Origin: Montifringilla adamsi
Taxonomy: Eukaryota; Chordata; Aves; Passeriformes; Passeridae
Direction of reading: 5' to 3'
Assembly: GCA_017590115.1 (NCBI GenBank)
Contig: JAGGNK010013558.1
Location: 7,049,969 to 7,113,968 of the forward strand
DNA: 64,000 nucleotides
In this document: in pieces, positions 1 through 11,540 of the stretch
Position numbering within the stretch: the stretch's first letter is position 1
Layout of the letters: each line of letters starts with the position of its first letter
Translations under genes and position numbers: made by a program
Notes under the pieces: model-generated
Database searches by the model: none
What the model saw: the letters and a program-made list of their open reading frames with translations, nothing else
Told to the model about the DNA's origin: nothing

Positions 1-560
1 CCCCACTCCCGCCCGCGCGCCCGCGGCCCCGTCCCCTCGCCGCCGCCTCTGCCCCTGCGAGCGCCCGGCCGCTGCTTCCCTCCCCCCGCCGCTTTCTCCC
101 AACTTCTCGCGGCCGCCCGCACTTACCCGTTGCCCCTGTACGCTCCGGTGACCAGGGCCGGGCCGGCGGCGGCGCGCGGGCCGCGGGCTGGGTGGGAGGC
201 GACGAGCCGAGCGCTCCCCCCCCGCTGGAAGGAACTTGTGGGTTCCCTCAGGCGGACATTTTTTTGCTTACAGAGCCTCAGCACCACGTTCACGGCTCCG
301 GCTCCGTATCCCTCCGCGCCGAGCGCCGCCGCCTTAACCCTTGCCGCGCCGCTCCCGGCCGGGGCGGGCGGGGATCCACGGACACCCCCGGGAGCCGCCC
401 CGGCACCCGCCTCGCCCCGGACGCAGCGCCGGGACACCCCAGCAGATGGGGAGAAGCGGGTCCCGTCGGGCCGCTCAGGGAAACACGCACCCCGCGGGAA
501 CAGACCCCTCCCCACCGCTCCCCAACTCAGCCAAACCGACAGCAAACCTCGACATGCAGC
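1..560. promoter_or_regulatory. CpG island, cut by left window edge
   Basis: Very GC-rich and CpG-dense sequence runs from the window edge to about 560, then changes abruptly to AT-rich DNA. This is the usual look of an amniote promoter CpG island. It contains minus-strand splice-donor candidates, so transcription toward the left is plausible. The overlapping open frames on both strands reflect high GC and lack recognisable protein motifs. By synteny with other vertebrates the gene to the left of ZNF280D should be TCF12, in divergent orientation. That is inference only. Confidence 0.75.
127..450 (-). other. candidate minus-strand first exon (possibly TCF12 5' UTR)
   Basis: Read on the minus strand, the sequence ends with CGG followed by GTAAGTG at about 126-120, a near-consensus splice donor. 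A second minus-strand donor, CTCT followed by GTAAGC, lies at about 271-266. Either could end a 5' exon transcribed leftward out of the CpG island. The upper boundary is arbitrary because the transcription start cannot be seen. TCF12, a class I bHLH E-protein, usually has a non-coding first exon and is the expected divergent neighbour of ZNF280D. Its coding start is not in the window, so the assignment is unproven. An lncRNA first exon is the main alternative. Confidence 0.3.
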
Positions 561-3500
561 ACTGCCGGCAATGCACGTGCCCCAAAAGACATTATCGCAC
601 TCACCCTGAATTCACATACCCTACAATATGTCTTAATACTTTCAATATATCAATACAAAGTCTTACTGCTCAAAATAAAATGGCATATAAATTACATAAA
701 TCTTTAAGAATTCATTAGCAGCTTCCTCTTAAATACATACCACTAAAACCGTAACGTGTCAAAGCACAAGAACATGGCTGTTACTACAAGAACACACATT
801 CAAATAAACTCTGCAGCTCTCTAAAACAGGTGATGCTAAATGTGAACCAGCCCAACGGCTTCCGTGCAGGAATGGGAAGCAGCTTGCGAAGAACCTGCGC
901 CCTCATTTGGGTCCTGCCACTGCTACAGACAAATCACTCTTTTGTGCTCCTTCTCACAAAACCGCACTGCCAGCCTGTCCTGCTGGGAAGTTTATTTCGT
1001 GTCTGTAAAACCACCCCACACAGCAGCGTACCGGCCTGAGGCAAGCGCACGCCTCTCCCGACACCGAGCGGAGCGGTGCCGGTGCGATGCCGATGCGGTG
1101 CCGGTGCGATGCCGGTGCTCCGTCGCTCACCCGTCTCTCGAGCCTGCAGAGCCCCCAGGTGGCACCTACTTGCCACCACCTGCGCCTGGGCCTGCTCTTT
1201 TCTGACCCCACTACCGAGGGCCAGCTACCATTCTCTCCGAAAGTGAGAATTATAAAGCAATAATCTATGCAGCTACTGGCAGATTGTTCTTTCGGAGCAA
1301 GAGTATTTACGAAACACAAGGACAATGAAAAAGGATACTAAAATCGCGGAGAACCTAAAAGGCACCAGGGAGCCGGTAAGTGCAGGGACGAAGGGCACGC
1401 AGAGTGGAGGAGCTCGCATCCCTCCCAGGCTGCTGCTTGGCAGTCCCCCAGCTCTGGAAAGCAGCAGGCTGTACCGAGGGCTCTCCAGCCACACACCCTT
1501 CCCTTTCAAATCAGCTCTTCCAGCCAGGCCCTAACTGTGACATCTTCCGGAGGAACGGGAATGTGGTAACAAACTTACCACCCCCAGGCAAAGACAGACT
1601 GGAGATTCTGGAGATGCTCCTCCATTTTTCTCCCTTCCATGCCTTGTGCTGGATGATTATTTGGCCTCGTGATTCTATGAATATTCATATATTTGCCACT
1701 TAGAAATGCAGGAAGCAATTTGTATTAAAATACCAACACAATGACTTCCATTCTCTGTGCCCCTGAGGGATAAAAGTATGTACTTTTTCTCTTTGAAGTA
1801 TAAATAATACTACACTTTAGAGGGAAGTGCCCATTGACACAGATCATTATACATTTAATGAGAAACATTCTTTAACATATTTTTATTACAAGATCCCTCA
1901 TATACCTACTGAGAAGATATTGTTTCTCTGGAAGCGCTACTTTTAACCAGAAGTGGTACTCAGTACCAGTCAGTACAGCTGCAACCCTGATAAGCATTGA
2001 TTAGAAAGCTGGCTAAATGTAAAGAAAGTGGAAGTAATAATGTTAACAATTATTTGTACTGATGTATAACTGGATTAAAATTACAACTTATTTTTGTTAA
2101 GATATAGATAATTATAGATTCTTTGTTAATACAAACACTTTGTATTTTCCCTCTGACATCAGATTTTAAGGTTCACATCTATAGGCTTTTATTTGCAGCT
2201 AGAAGCTTTGAGTGGAAGATGATATAGCCACATAATCCATGACACAGGTTTTAAAGTTACACAAAATACCATAAAATGTTTTATTTGCTCCACAGTGACA
2301 TGCCGCTTTTTCATGCAGATGCTGAGTAAACGTGTTCATTGCCAAAAGTCACATTGTAGCAGCCATTCTCCTGCATTACACCTCCATGCCCTGGTGGTCC
2401 TCTCAAAAAAACTCCAAGGCACTTAGAGAAAAATTATCAGAACATAAATGAACTTTCCAGAAATTATGCCAGACAATTTAGCAAGTACACAAGGCCTCAG
2501 CAAAGATATGCTTTGACCAAAAATACACTGTGAGTCTGACCTAAAGAAGATTGCTGGGGAACACAAAATTGTAGTGAGCTGTCCAAGACAGAAATTTCAG
2601 AACATACATACATACTTCTGCAGGTAGCTCAACTAAAACTGCTGTGGAAGATCAGTAACTATCACATTCTCTGTTACAGTAAAATTCAAAAGATAATTAA
2701 TCTAATGTTTCCTGGATACTGAACATATTCTTCCACATTTGTGAGATTTGGAATCTTTAACGTGTTCACTCTTTACCCCCTTATCATGTAACACTGCCCA
2801 GAACTAACATGTACACGCAAAACATTAAGGCATGATATTCTATGTCTATGCAATACTTTCACCTATTCTCAGGATCTGCAACGCCATGCTCAAGGTGTTA
2901 CTTAGAATCCTTTCAACTCTGCCACTCCCTATAAATTATTCCTGTTCACTGCAAAGAGTTTTTTAAAAATGCATTTCATATCCTTATTCTGTCATAGCCA
3001 CACACAGAAAATAAAACAAAAACAAATGTTGTCAACATTAAAAAGAATAAAACCTAAACCCAAGACAGTATATATTGTAAACATTTTTAAAGATCTGAAG
3101 AAACTAGCATCTGAAACCTGGTCCAAGCAGGTACAATGGTTTCCCATTTCACTGAAAGAAAATACTTTCAGTCTCATTTCTGCTGCAACTCCTAGATATG
3201 GTTCTTTCCTCACACATGTGCAAATGCAGTTAGTATATAAATCACACAAAAATCAAAAATTTTCAACTGTTCTGTGACATGACTGTAACTTTCCTGTACA
3301 TTATGTAGCAGGCTAAAATGCTACCCCCTTTTGTTACTGTTATACCCTCTTTTCTTTCACTTCATTAAAAATAAAAGGTCTTCAATATGTAAGGAGCAAC
3401 AATTCAGATGGATAGAAAGAAAATACAGGAGCATTCATAAGCACTGATAATTTTACTGATGATTTCACAAGCTAGGACTCCAGCAATCAGGACTGTATTC

Positions 3501-5040
3501 CTGTAGATGCTTTCCCAAAAATATTTTCATCAATGAATTTTCTACCAAAAAAAGTATCGGTGTTGTACATAAATACCCTTCCCTTAGAGAAGTCTTCAGT
3601 CTGTCATGGAGTAGTGCAAGTAACAGAAAGGTAAACCTCTGCACACAAAGTCATCGGTGAACTCCAGACGCTGACAGGACACACAATACAACTGTAAATC
3701 TTTATGGTAACTGCCCTGACAGCTGAGCTACCAACATCAATATGGTCAGCGACCAACCAGAGCTATCAGGGAATTGCTACTTGCCAGATGGTGATGGCAG
3801 CGTTCTTCCACATGCTTCAACGTGACCATGAAAATGAAGAATTACATACAGAACATAATAAAAAAATTAAGAGGAATATAAAACCCAAATCACTTGAGCA
3901 CAACTCCCTGAAAATAATCACACTCATATGCAGTTTTCACAGCCTTCATGAATTGCTTTCCACCCACTCCTTAAAGGAAAAATATTTGATACAGCAGACA
4001 GCTGTTGTGCATTCAGGGATGTGAGAAAATGTATTCCGTATTACTATTTAATGTATCATGCCTGTGTGAATAGAATCATTAAGCTTGCATGTATCCTTTT
4101 GGCTTATTTAATCTCAAATTTACAGATGCTGAATTAATTCACCATTACTACCCAAACTGTACAAACTCATAGGGTGATCCCCAACAGAGCACTTGACCAA
4201 GGATGGAGTTTTCACTGGAATGGCTCTTTTAAATCAACATGTATGTGGTCAGCTTGCATCCACAGCCAACAATTTATTAATGATAAATGCTACTGCTCGG
4301 CAAATCCATAGCCCCGAAGAAAAGTCAGCAAACCTTTTTCCCTGCCCCAGTTTGTTGTTGTTCTTGTTTGGTTTCTTACACCTAGTTCCCACCCTTACCT
4401 AAACCACTGAATTCTTTCTACTGCTCCCAGTAAACTTCCCTGTACAGAGAGCAATGCTCATTTAGAGTCAGCAATAAGGAGATGACAATATTGTTTCCTG
4501 CACTAGGATGGACAAAGCAATTCCATTTTCTCACTGATGTGTTCCTTCACCTGGAAGCTGACTTGAAACAATAAAAAATTAAAATATTTTTGTTGTAATG
4601 CATGAAACTTTTGGATGGAGTTCTTGGAGAGGCATTCTGTTCTTCTTACATCTTACAAAACAGACTGGAAAAGTATCCTACGAAAGAGCATAGGGCTGTG
4701 TTCCTATGCCCAAGCCTCACGATTACGCAGTGCTTGCTGTTATCAGTACAGCCCATCTTACAGATAACCGAATTTGCTGCCTGCTATATTTACCTCGCAG
4801 TAATTAAAATTATATAACATATATATTATGTAACATATTCTACAATCAGAAAGATTTAGAACATTTGCAGGAGGTTACAATAGTGAAGCCTGTCGCCAAA
4901 GAATACTACTTAGGAGGTGACCGGAGAGAAAATATGCAGTGACCATTGTTAAGTCAAAACCTATTTCTGTGGGGCACTGACAGCTACACTTCACTTGTTT
5001 TCTGCTGCTGACAAAGTGCTTGTGGTTGAGGAGGGGGTGA
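560..5040. other. non-coding AT-rich stretch between two CpG islands
   Basis: No exon, RNA gene or clear transposon was recognised. The small open frames here lack homology cues and splice context. If the left island is not a separate promoter, this could be intron or upstream sequence of a leftward transcript. The only distinctive structure is the GC-rich short repeat near 1.07-1.12 kb. Confidence 0.5.
1072..1120. repeat. GC-rich minisatellite (GGTGCC/GATGCC units)
   Basis: Imperfect tandem 6-7 bp units alternate between GGTGCC(G) and GATGCC(G) over about 48 bp, inside otherwise mixed-composition DNA 0.5 kb from the left CpG island. It probably varies in length between individuals. Confidence 0.7.
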
Positions 5041-5042
5041 GT
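5037..5042 (+). other. plus-strand splice-donor-like site near the 5.1 kb island
   Basis: GAGGGG followed by GTGAGTAAA matches a donor consensus well. It lies just left of the 5.15-6.03 kb CpG island, on the wrong side for a rightward transcript starting in the island. It is either chance or belongs to a transcript starting further left. Low confidence. Confidence 0.15.
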
Positions 5043-5149
5043 AAAAGCTTTAGCTCTCCGTAAGGGACCTCCTCTCAAGAGAAATTTCTACAAAAGTTGT
5101 CTGGGGGAAGGAGGTTAAAAAAAAAAAAAGGCGGCTGAAAGGAGAAATC

Positions 5150-6030
5150 GCGGCGGGAAGGCCCCATCAGAGATGGTTCCTCCTGGTCCCCCTCCCCGCA
5201 GTAGAACCGGTCCGGACACAGCGGGGCCACTCGCCAGCCGTGACCGCGACCACAGAGCCCGGGGGCGGGCGGCGGCACCGGGGCCGACGGGAGCTGCCCC
5301 GCCAGCGGCCCCTCGGGCTGCGAGAACCCCGCGGCAGAGCCCCGGGCGCGCCGAGCGCAGCCCGCCCCCAGCGCCGCCCGAGTCCCGCTGCCCCGAGGCT
5401 GCCGCGGGGGACCGGAGTGACCGTGACCGTGCCCGCCCGGCCGCTGCCCCGCCACCCGTCCGCGGGGCCGCCCCTTCACCCGCCGGCCGAGAGCGGCCCG
5501 AAGTTGTGCGGGGCCGAACAATGCGGCGAGGACTATTTGTCCTTCCGCCGGCCGGGGGAGGGGAGCGGCGGCCGCGGGGGAGGGTCGGGGGGGCCGCTCC
5601 GCGCCGCAGGTCCCGGGGTGGGCCGGGCCGGCTGAGCCCTCCCCGGGCCGGTTACGAAATGCCGGGGAGTCCAGCCCCATCCCGTCCCGCCCATGCCGGG
5701 GGTAGGCTGGCTGGGACTGTGGCACACTGCGCCGGCCGCGGGCCTTTGCGAGAGCCGCGTTCGGAGCAGCGCCGCGTTCTGCCCTGTTCTGTCCCGTCCC
5801 GTCCCGTCCCCGCCGCCCTGCGCCTGCCGGCTTGGCTGCCACTGAGAGACTGGCGGGGCAGCAGAACTCCAAGCGGCTCGGCCAGGGGGAAAGTCTGTTT
5901 ACCCGCAGTCCCTGCTGCCGCTCCAAGCCCTGCACTCCGCGCTTCCTGCGGGAGTTACGCACCAGCACGAGGGTTCCGTACGAGCGCGGCGCAGCTCGTG
6001 GCCGTGAGCGCCTGGAACACTCCTCATCTT
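5150..6030. promoter_or_regulatory. CpG island, unassigned promoter
   Basis: About 0.9 kb of dense CpG and GC sequence has sharp AT-rich flanks. It contains GC boxes and a GTCCC pentamer run near 5790-5812. The length and density are typical of a constitutive promoter. Candidate donors leave it in both directions: GAAGAT followed by GTAAGC at about 6072 on the plus strand, and CGG followed by GTAAAC at about 5902 on the minus strand. It could be the main or an alternative TCF12 promoter, a bidirectional promoter, or an lncRNA promoter. The long frames on both strands (about 300 codons each) are proline, arginine and alanine rich and look like GC artefacts. Confidence 0.75.
5788..5814. repeat. 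GTCCC pentamer run
   Basis: Tandem GTCCC units follow a GTTCT degenerate start, inside the CpG island. One strand is C-rich and the other G-rich with runs of three G, so it could form a short quadruplex. Confidence 0.6.
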
Positions 6031-6474
6031 CCCCTAGCTCAAGAAACGAACCTGAACACCACCAGTGAAGATGTAAGCAGTTTAAATAAATAAACGACGT
6101 TAAATTAAATTCACACAGGAGCTGGCTTGGGTACTCGTTTTGTTTAAGCCAATATTTCTTAAATTACCTCTAACAATCAACAAGTTTATGCTAAAAGCAA
6201 CATAATGTTTTCTTGCTTTTACAGTACTTTGCTACTTACAGAGAAGTAAGTAGTCACGAGAGATTTACACAACGTTAATAAAATTAATCTAAATTACATT
6301 GTCTTTAAAGGTGGCTTTAAAAATCAGTATGATCTAAAGCTTAATAGAAACGTGTTTAGACGTTTAATTAAAGCATTCATTACATTGAAAGCAGATTGAT
6401 ATCCCTGGAGAAAGCTGGGTTTTTTCAGCGTATCTTAACCTTTCTGTTCAGGAGCTCTCAGCATGGCCCTGCCT

Positions 6475-6600
6475 ACCGCTCCTAGGAGGTGACACCGGCA
6501 CCGCGGCCAGCAGCGGGTGTCGCAGCCAGCCAGTCCTACCGAGCGGCCGGTGCGGGCTGTGCGATGCAGCACGGCCCCGCTACCAGAGGGACAGACTGCT
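6475..6600. promoter_or_regulatory. isolated GC patch with CTCF-like motifs
   Basis: A roughly 125-bp GC-rich patch lies 450 bp beyond the CpG island within AT-rich DNA. By eye two segments resemble the CTCF core: GGCCAGCAGCGGGTG within 6502-6521 and CTACCAGAGGGACA within 6578-6594, both on the plus strand. Each has about three departures from the consensus. This is motif inspection only. Confidence 0.3.
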
Positions 6601-8227
6601 GGCAAAAACAGTCCAGGGACTGGGCAGCTGCAGCACTTCGAACCACTTCATTTTAAGAGAAGCCATTTATGAACTCAGAAAACACAGATTACAACAAAGA
6701 GTCCTGTAACTGAGATTAAAAAGGGGACTTATTTTCAGTGAGGAAATAATACAATGTTTTACGTTTACTATGTGAACTATATGCCTTTCACTACACATTC
6801 TTTATGATGATTACATCACACAGTTCAATGTGAACAGTTTTGAAATACCTCTAGTACGATCATTACTGGGGAAAGCCATTGGGCAAAGCATCTTCCACTA
6901 TTAAGTTCTCACAATGAACGATGTTGGCTAGGTAGTCAGAATACAGCTAATTTGCAGAAAGGATAAAACATGAGTATCACCACTTTTAGCCTTGTTTCCT
7001 AGAGAAATCACTTGCACACTGTGTTCATGGGGATGGATGAGTTTTTTTAATAAATCACAAATTCACTTGCTAATTTCAACCAAGGAAAATTAGACCACAT
7101 TCATGCATGTCATGGAAACAAGGACTAAAGGAGAGGAAAACAGGAGACTCTTAGCACAGCTACTGAAGAAATGAGTAGTTAAGGTCAATCCTTGTTAGCC
7201 AAAGAACCCAGGGATGCAAACCCAGGGGAAGGTAACTTCAGGCAGTTCCCTTCCGGCAGAAAAAATTCTGGTATTCTGTCTGCCACAGGAAGTGGAATCA
7301 TCCATCTGTTTTACACAGAACTTTTTGAGCATTTCCTCATCTCCAAAGTTTCACAGGAGCCAGGAAATAATTGCTTTAATGTAATCAAAAGCCATATAAC
7401 CCATAGATAATGTTTTACATTCTCAAATTGCTTGGAAGAATTTAACTAAAGTCTGACTACAGCCGATCATCAGCCAGTCCCAGATGGGTCCCTAATGCAT
7501 GAGATTCCTACCCAAAACTAATTCCCTGCTTGGCACTGATGGGAAGAGTTTCTGTCCTTCACACACCTAATGGACCATCAGATGATGCACTTTAGGGAAC
7601 TAATGGATAACAGAGAGGACCACATTTACAGAGGAAAATCAGAACTTTGAAGAATAGTAGGAACTCTTTACACCAAGCACATATATACACTTCAAACTAC
7701 ACTGAAAGAAGCTTCCTTTCCTAAGTCAGTAGAGTGATAATATGGAGTTTTTAAGGCTTTAGGAAGAAAAACAAAGCTCAGAGTTGAAGTTCTATTTTGA
7801 ACATTGTTGCAGCCACATCATAGGTGGACCCTGGTATGAAGAGAATGGTTAATACTAAAGTATTTCCCTCCTCATATATAATCAATATTATTGTTTCCAA
7901 TAATATCTGCAGAACACATCAGATTAATTTTCATTTGGGAATGCAATTGTAGGCTGTCTCCTTGTCATACATATTTATAATTTCCTTGTAATTAACATAA
8001 ATACTTCTGTTAGAAATAGGTTTTTTTACTTTCTTTTTTGAAGAGCAGTTTACTTTCTAAACAGCATATTTATGTTTTCTGTACCTCTGTGCTTATACAG
8101 TAGTAGTTATGACCTCCAGAGCCATAATTCTACCACAGCTGCAGGTCCTGGGGAGCTGGCTTATAGCAAAGAGGCTTCTGAATGAAATACAACCTTAAAT
8201 CAAGATTCAACAGCTTTTAAGAATAGG

Positions 8228-8540
8228 GAACATAAGAAAACCATGCTGCTCAGACCAAAGGTCCACCTATCCCAGTAGCCTATTTCCAAAATAACAGCCC
8301 AGTATACAGTTACTCTTTTCAGTTTAGTCTCTCATATGTTCTCAGTGCAGTGACTATTCAGTGGGATTCTGGAGAACAGAAATGGGTTTGGCCCAGTGCC
8401 TGATCTTGGTATTGCATCATTTCCAGACTAATGAGAAAGATCAATCATTACCCAGTACAGAATACTCAGGGAAGTATGTAAGAATAAGGCACGAGCAGAG
8501 TAATCCTGTACCTGACATATTCCCCTTCTTGCCAATAAGA
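8228..8540. repeat. old amniote interspersed repeat (CR1-like or SINE-like)
   Basis: The phrase GAACATAAGAA, then CTCAGACCAAAGGTCCACCTA with CCCAGTAGCCTA, is a diverged copy of a repeat family common in reptile genomes. Its consensus reads roughly as 'accataagaa ... gtcagaccaaaggtccatctagcccagtatcct'. The family name is not certain to me. The 3' limit is a guess based on the later CTGTACCTGACATATTCCCC segment. Confidence 0.5.
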
Positions 8541-11439
8541 AAATTAATAATTTCTCAAGCAAGAAGTTGCATTTGATTATTGGTTTTAGTGGCTATTGAG
8601 AACTCATCCTTCATTAATTTCTTTTGTTCATGTTAATTATTTTAACTACTCAGTAGCCATATTTGTAGAAATCATGACAAAAGGGTCATCAAGTAGTGAA
8701 ATTCTAATACTGTCAACAGGGTAAATATGCACCATGAGGAAGACTCTGAAAATCATCAAAGGAGATCCAAGTCTTGATGGTGAGACTTGTGATTGTTCTC
8801 CATCAAATACAGCATCAATATATTGCCATTGAAAGCAAGTGCCAAGTTAAAATATGAGCTTTTAGTCAGCTGTTTTACATTCCCTATATCACCTTATCTT
8901 TAGTTGTAAAGTCGAGGTTTTACAGTATGGAACATACTGTGAATAGCCCAGGATATCATGGTTAGTTTGCTACTATATGCAAGCTGTTGCCTCTTGGTTG
9001 TTGGGCAGACCAAGCCAAATGGTTAAAGGTCAGTGTCCCTCTGCATTTGCTTTAGTAGGGCTCGGGGTCTTCTACCCAAATTCTTATGTTCATGAAACTT
9101 GTAGAGATTTACTATCTTGGAGACAAGTACCCTCTGTTAAATTGAATTAAAAATTGGAAAATACTTTTTAAAAGTTATTGGAAAGACAAACAGATAAACT
9201 GGTAGTGCAACTGCAGAAATTTATCTTCTGTAAACAAAAACCAGAATAAAGCAGTTATAAAAGGTACTTGCCATAATTCTGTTCTGATTGAAGTCAATGG
9301 ATATGAAGCAATTGGCTTCAAAGGAGCCCATCCACTGTCCCTTCAGAACTATTTCCAGCAGAAATGTCACAGCCTGTCAAAATAATTCATATTACATGTG
9401 GAAATTTTTCATTATGTTCTCTAAGAAAAATGGTTATTTCAAAGTCAAGAGATTTTTCTTCTAACATTGTTCTGTATTAATCCCTTATTTTTCAAACTGC
9501 ACAAAAAATTTAAATTGATCATATAGCTCAAGGCAATTCCAAAGTTTACATTCATTGCTGATGGTGATTGAAGTGATGGTTATTAGAGGCCTAAGCAGCT
9601 GCATTGCTATCAAGGTACTGCTCAGAACTGAAAACTGAGGGGTTGCTGAGCCCAAGCTCAAGTTCAGAACATACTTTTATCTCTGGGAGGCAAGAATTAT
9701 TGTACAGTTTGCAATTTTTTTTTTCAATGTCAGACTCAGTTTAAGGTTTCTGAAAGGCTACTGTTGTATAAATAATTTTGAATCTTGCCTTCCACTTCAC
9801 AATTTTAAATATTATGATCATTGATCTTATTTTTAATGTTAAGGGGAACATTTTAGCAGCACAAATAGAAGACTTGCAGCAGAATCTTGCCCTCCTGAAC
9901 CATATCAGAGTTTTAGGTTTCTCTTCAGGGAAGCTATGATTTTCATTCTGGGCTTTCAACTTAGTCAATAATCAAGTAACTTCATATAGGTCAGTTTAAT
10001 TTTCTTTATCTCAGTTGCCTCACATGTAACATAAGAGTAGATAATAACCTCCCTTAAAGGCTTGCCAAGAAGAACCAAACTATAAGATCTTCAAATGAAA
10101 CACATAATAAAAAAGATTTTACGTAATTTGACATTTAAAACTAGAACTGGGTAACATTCTACATACCTGTAAGACTGTATTTTAATTTTGGATTATAGGG
10201 TGGATGTACATCAAGCAAAATATTAGATAATTTATACATTTTACCACTAGGGATATACTACCTTCATTTAGAAAAGCTAATAATGTTAATCTAAAACCCC
10301 CTCATTATTGCTATTTGATACACAAATATTTAAAGAGATTCTGTCCTACACTTCATTTATATTTTCAAACTTTATGAGAAATACATTTAAAAATTACTGC
10401 CTTTAGATGTGTTATTAAAATTTATACATATGATCTGCATTTCCTATTATCCATACAATAGCTAAAGAATACTTAAGTTTCTGTTACCTGTGAAAGCAAT
10501 GATTTTCTAAATTCTTTTAATTCAGAGATCATGAATTTAACTTTCTTTTTCTATGCGAAATTTCACTCACCCAATTTCACTCATCACATTTTAAAATATG
10601 TATTTATTTCAATAGGAAACAGTTTCCATGTTTCCACCTTCTACCTGATATTATAAAAACACTGTAAAACAGGTTGCAACTCTATATCAATATAGCCTTT
10701 AAACTGTCCTTAAATCAAATAACAAAAGATAAACTATTAGAGTATCATTTGAGCGAGACCTGCTTGCTGGGAAGAGGTGGTGTTTGTTAGGTATTTTTTG
10801 TTTCATGCTGCAGCTATGTAAGTTTATATTGCATTTATGGTGGTTAAACTGAAATTATAAATAACTGAAATGATAAAATAGCATGAGGTATATATATATC
10901 TAAAAACAAAAATGTTTTACTCCTTAGTCTGTGAGACAAGACCTTTCCTGAAGCAATTCCAAACAAGCAGGAATTTTTTTTCATAGTACGTTTTACAGCT
11001 ATTTGGGCAATTGTAGCTTAAAAATAAAATAAAACTTAGCTCTTTGCTATGAGTTATTGCTTATTTGCATTTCACATTTTCAGAGCATATTTTCCACCTC
11101 TCCACTACAGAATACATAACACCTAAACAGTTTTTTTTTTTTTTTTTTGCTAAAAAGAGTTACCCCAATTTTTTTCCCCATGGGAGAGACCTTATTTTGA
11201 TCAATAAGGAAACAGTTTTAAGAAGCTTGAAGAGATTTCTTGAGACAAAAATGTTTCCAGTGGCATTGCTTTTCAAACTACCATTGAATGATAAGCAGTG
11301 ATACTTTGCTACATAAGGAACTACAACTGCAATGGAACAAGGCAACATCAGAACCGTTACATTTATCTCATGGCTCTCATGATACTGGGCTTGAGAGCGG
11401 CTCAGTGCCACCTTTTCGTTCTGACTCAGCTCTGCTTAT

Positions 11440-11540
11440 CTGGATAGCTGGTCATCCCCACATACATTTGATTCACTGACCTTCTGAGGTCCCTTCCAAT
11501 GTGAATTACCCTATGATCATGTGATCCCATGATTCTTCTT
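11440..11540 (+). mobile_element. CR1 LINE 3'-end fragment
   Basis: The segment CTTCTGAGGTCCCTTCCAA followed by repeats resembling CCTATGATCATGTGATCCCATGATTC is the diverged 3' terminus of a CR1 element. CR1 ends in short ATTCTATGA-type repeats and lacks a poly-A tail. It is 5'-truncated, as is usual in birds. Confidence 0.65.

Noticed and set aside
123..718. Overlapping frames of 125-171 codons in the left-edge CpG island
   Set aside because: Low-complexity composition, no domain, and a splice-donor pattern that fits a non-coding first exon better.
5075..6093. Frames of about 300 codons on both strands in the CpG island
   Set aside because: They overlap antisense to each other, are P, R, A, G-rich, and show no domain. 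This is expected of GC-rich DNA with few stop codons.
1..6100. TCF12 coding exon 1
   Set aside because: Looked for the conserved N-terminal coding start on the minus strand and did not find it. Only non-coding candidates remain.
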